From the NCBI GenBank assembly GCA_937900465.1, contig CALCEJ010000035.1, positions 1 through 6,681 on the forward strand: 6,681 nt of DNA, written 5' to 3'. The notes beneath the pieces are model-generated. The model did no database searches. It was given only the letters and a program-made list of their open reading frames with translations, and was not told the DNA's origin. This document shows, in pieces, positions 6,637-6,681 of the stretch. A program made the position numbers and the translations under genes. The stretch is from an uncultured Bacteroidales bacterium (GTDB taxonomy: Bacteria; Bacteroidota; Bacteroidia; Bacteroidales; UBA932). How positions within the stretch are numbered: the stretch's first letter is position 1; each line of letters opens with the position of its first letter.

Positions 6637-6681
6637 GGGGAAATTGGTTTTTCCGGCCCCGTCCGGAAAAATAATTTCCTC
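6637..6681. repeat. Long hairpin at the right edge, possible transcript end
   Basis: The inner arms TTTTTCCGG (6648-6656) and CCGGAAAAA (6663-6671) pair perfectly around the loop CCCCGT. The outer arms GGAAATT (6639-6645) and AATTTCC (6673-6679) add 7 pairs across a small asymmetric internal loop, and one G-C and one G-T pair could extend it to the last base of the window. The hairpin begins about 90 bases past the exonuclease stop, so it could end the dnaN transcript. However, the T run is in the 5' arm and the A run in the 3' arm, the reverse of a canonical intrinsic terminator, so I call a hairpin and leave termination open. Confidence 0.6.

Noticed and set aside
6592..6640. G-quadruplex
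   Set aside because: There are four G runs of three or more, but loops of about 11 and 20 bases make a stable three-tier quadruplex doubtful.
1..6681. A new defence, mobile or otherwise undescribed gene system
   Set aside because: All five genes are intact members of well-known housekeeping families, and no transposase, integrase, toxin, nuclease-effector or unknown gene is present. Only the non-coding repeats remain unexplained.

Overview
The window looks like a chromosomal housekeeping segment from a member of the Bacteroidota, most likely order Bacteroidales, with fairly high G+C for that group. Four things point there. The primary sigma factor is short (286 residues) and lacks region 1.1. 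The DEDDh exonuclease has the domain layout I associate with Bacteroidales homologues. No gene start has a convincing Shine-Dalgarno sequence. An exact TAnnTTTG promoter element sits upstream of dnaN. Genus cannot be fixed from the sequence alone.

Layout: Positions 1-260 are non-coding. The first ~110 bases show nothing I can name; the rest is a cluster of direct and inverted repeats that runs into the stop codon of argS. Positions 261-4317 hold three minus-strand genes, transcribed as htrA (periplasmic Do-type protease), then rpoD (primary sigma factor), then argS (arginyl-tRNA synthetase). The gap between htrA and rpoD is 14 bases, and rpoD and argS overlap by ATGA, so the three probably form one operon. 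Positions 4318-4445 are a 128-base divergent promoter region. Positions 4446-6545 hold two plus-strand genes, dnaN (sliding clamp) and a DEDDh 3'-5' exonuclease, 15 bases apart and probably co-transcribed. Positions 6546-6681 are a very G+C-rich intergenic tail with an 11-base direct repeat and a long hairpin that reaches the window edge.

How the genes work together: the right-hand pair belongs to DNA replication and repair (clamp plus proofreading-type exonuclease). The left-hand operon joins envelope protein quality control, housekeeping transcription and tRNA charging, so it is a core-function cluster and not a single pathway. I see no mobile element, CRISPR array, tRNA or rRNA, and no defence or otherwise novel gene system. 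The parts that coding genes do not explain are the repeat cluster at the left end and the repeat and hairpin tail at the right end.
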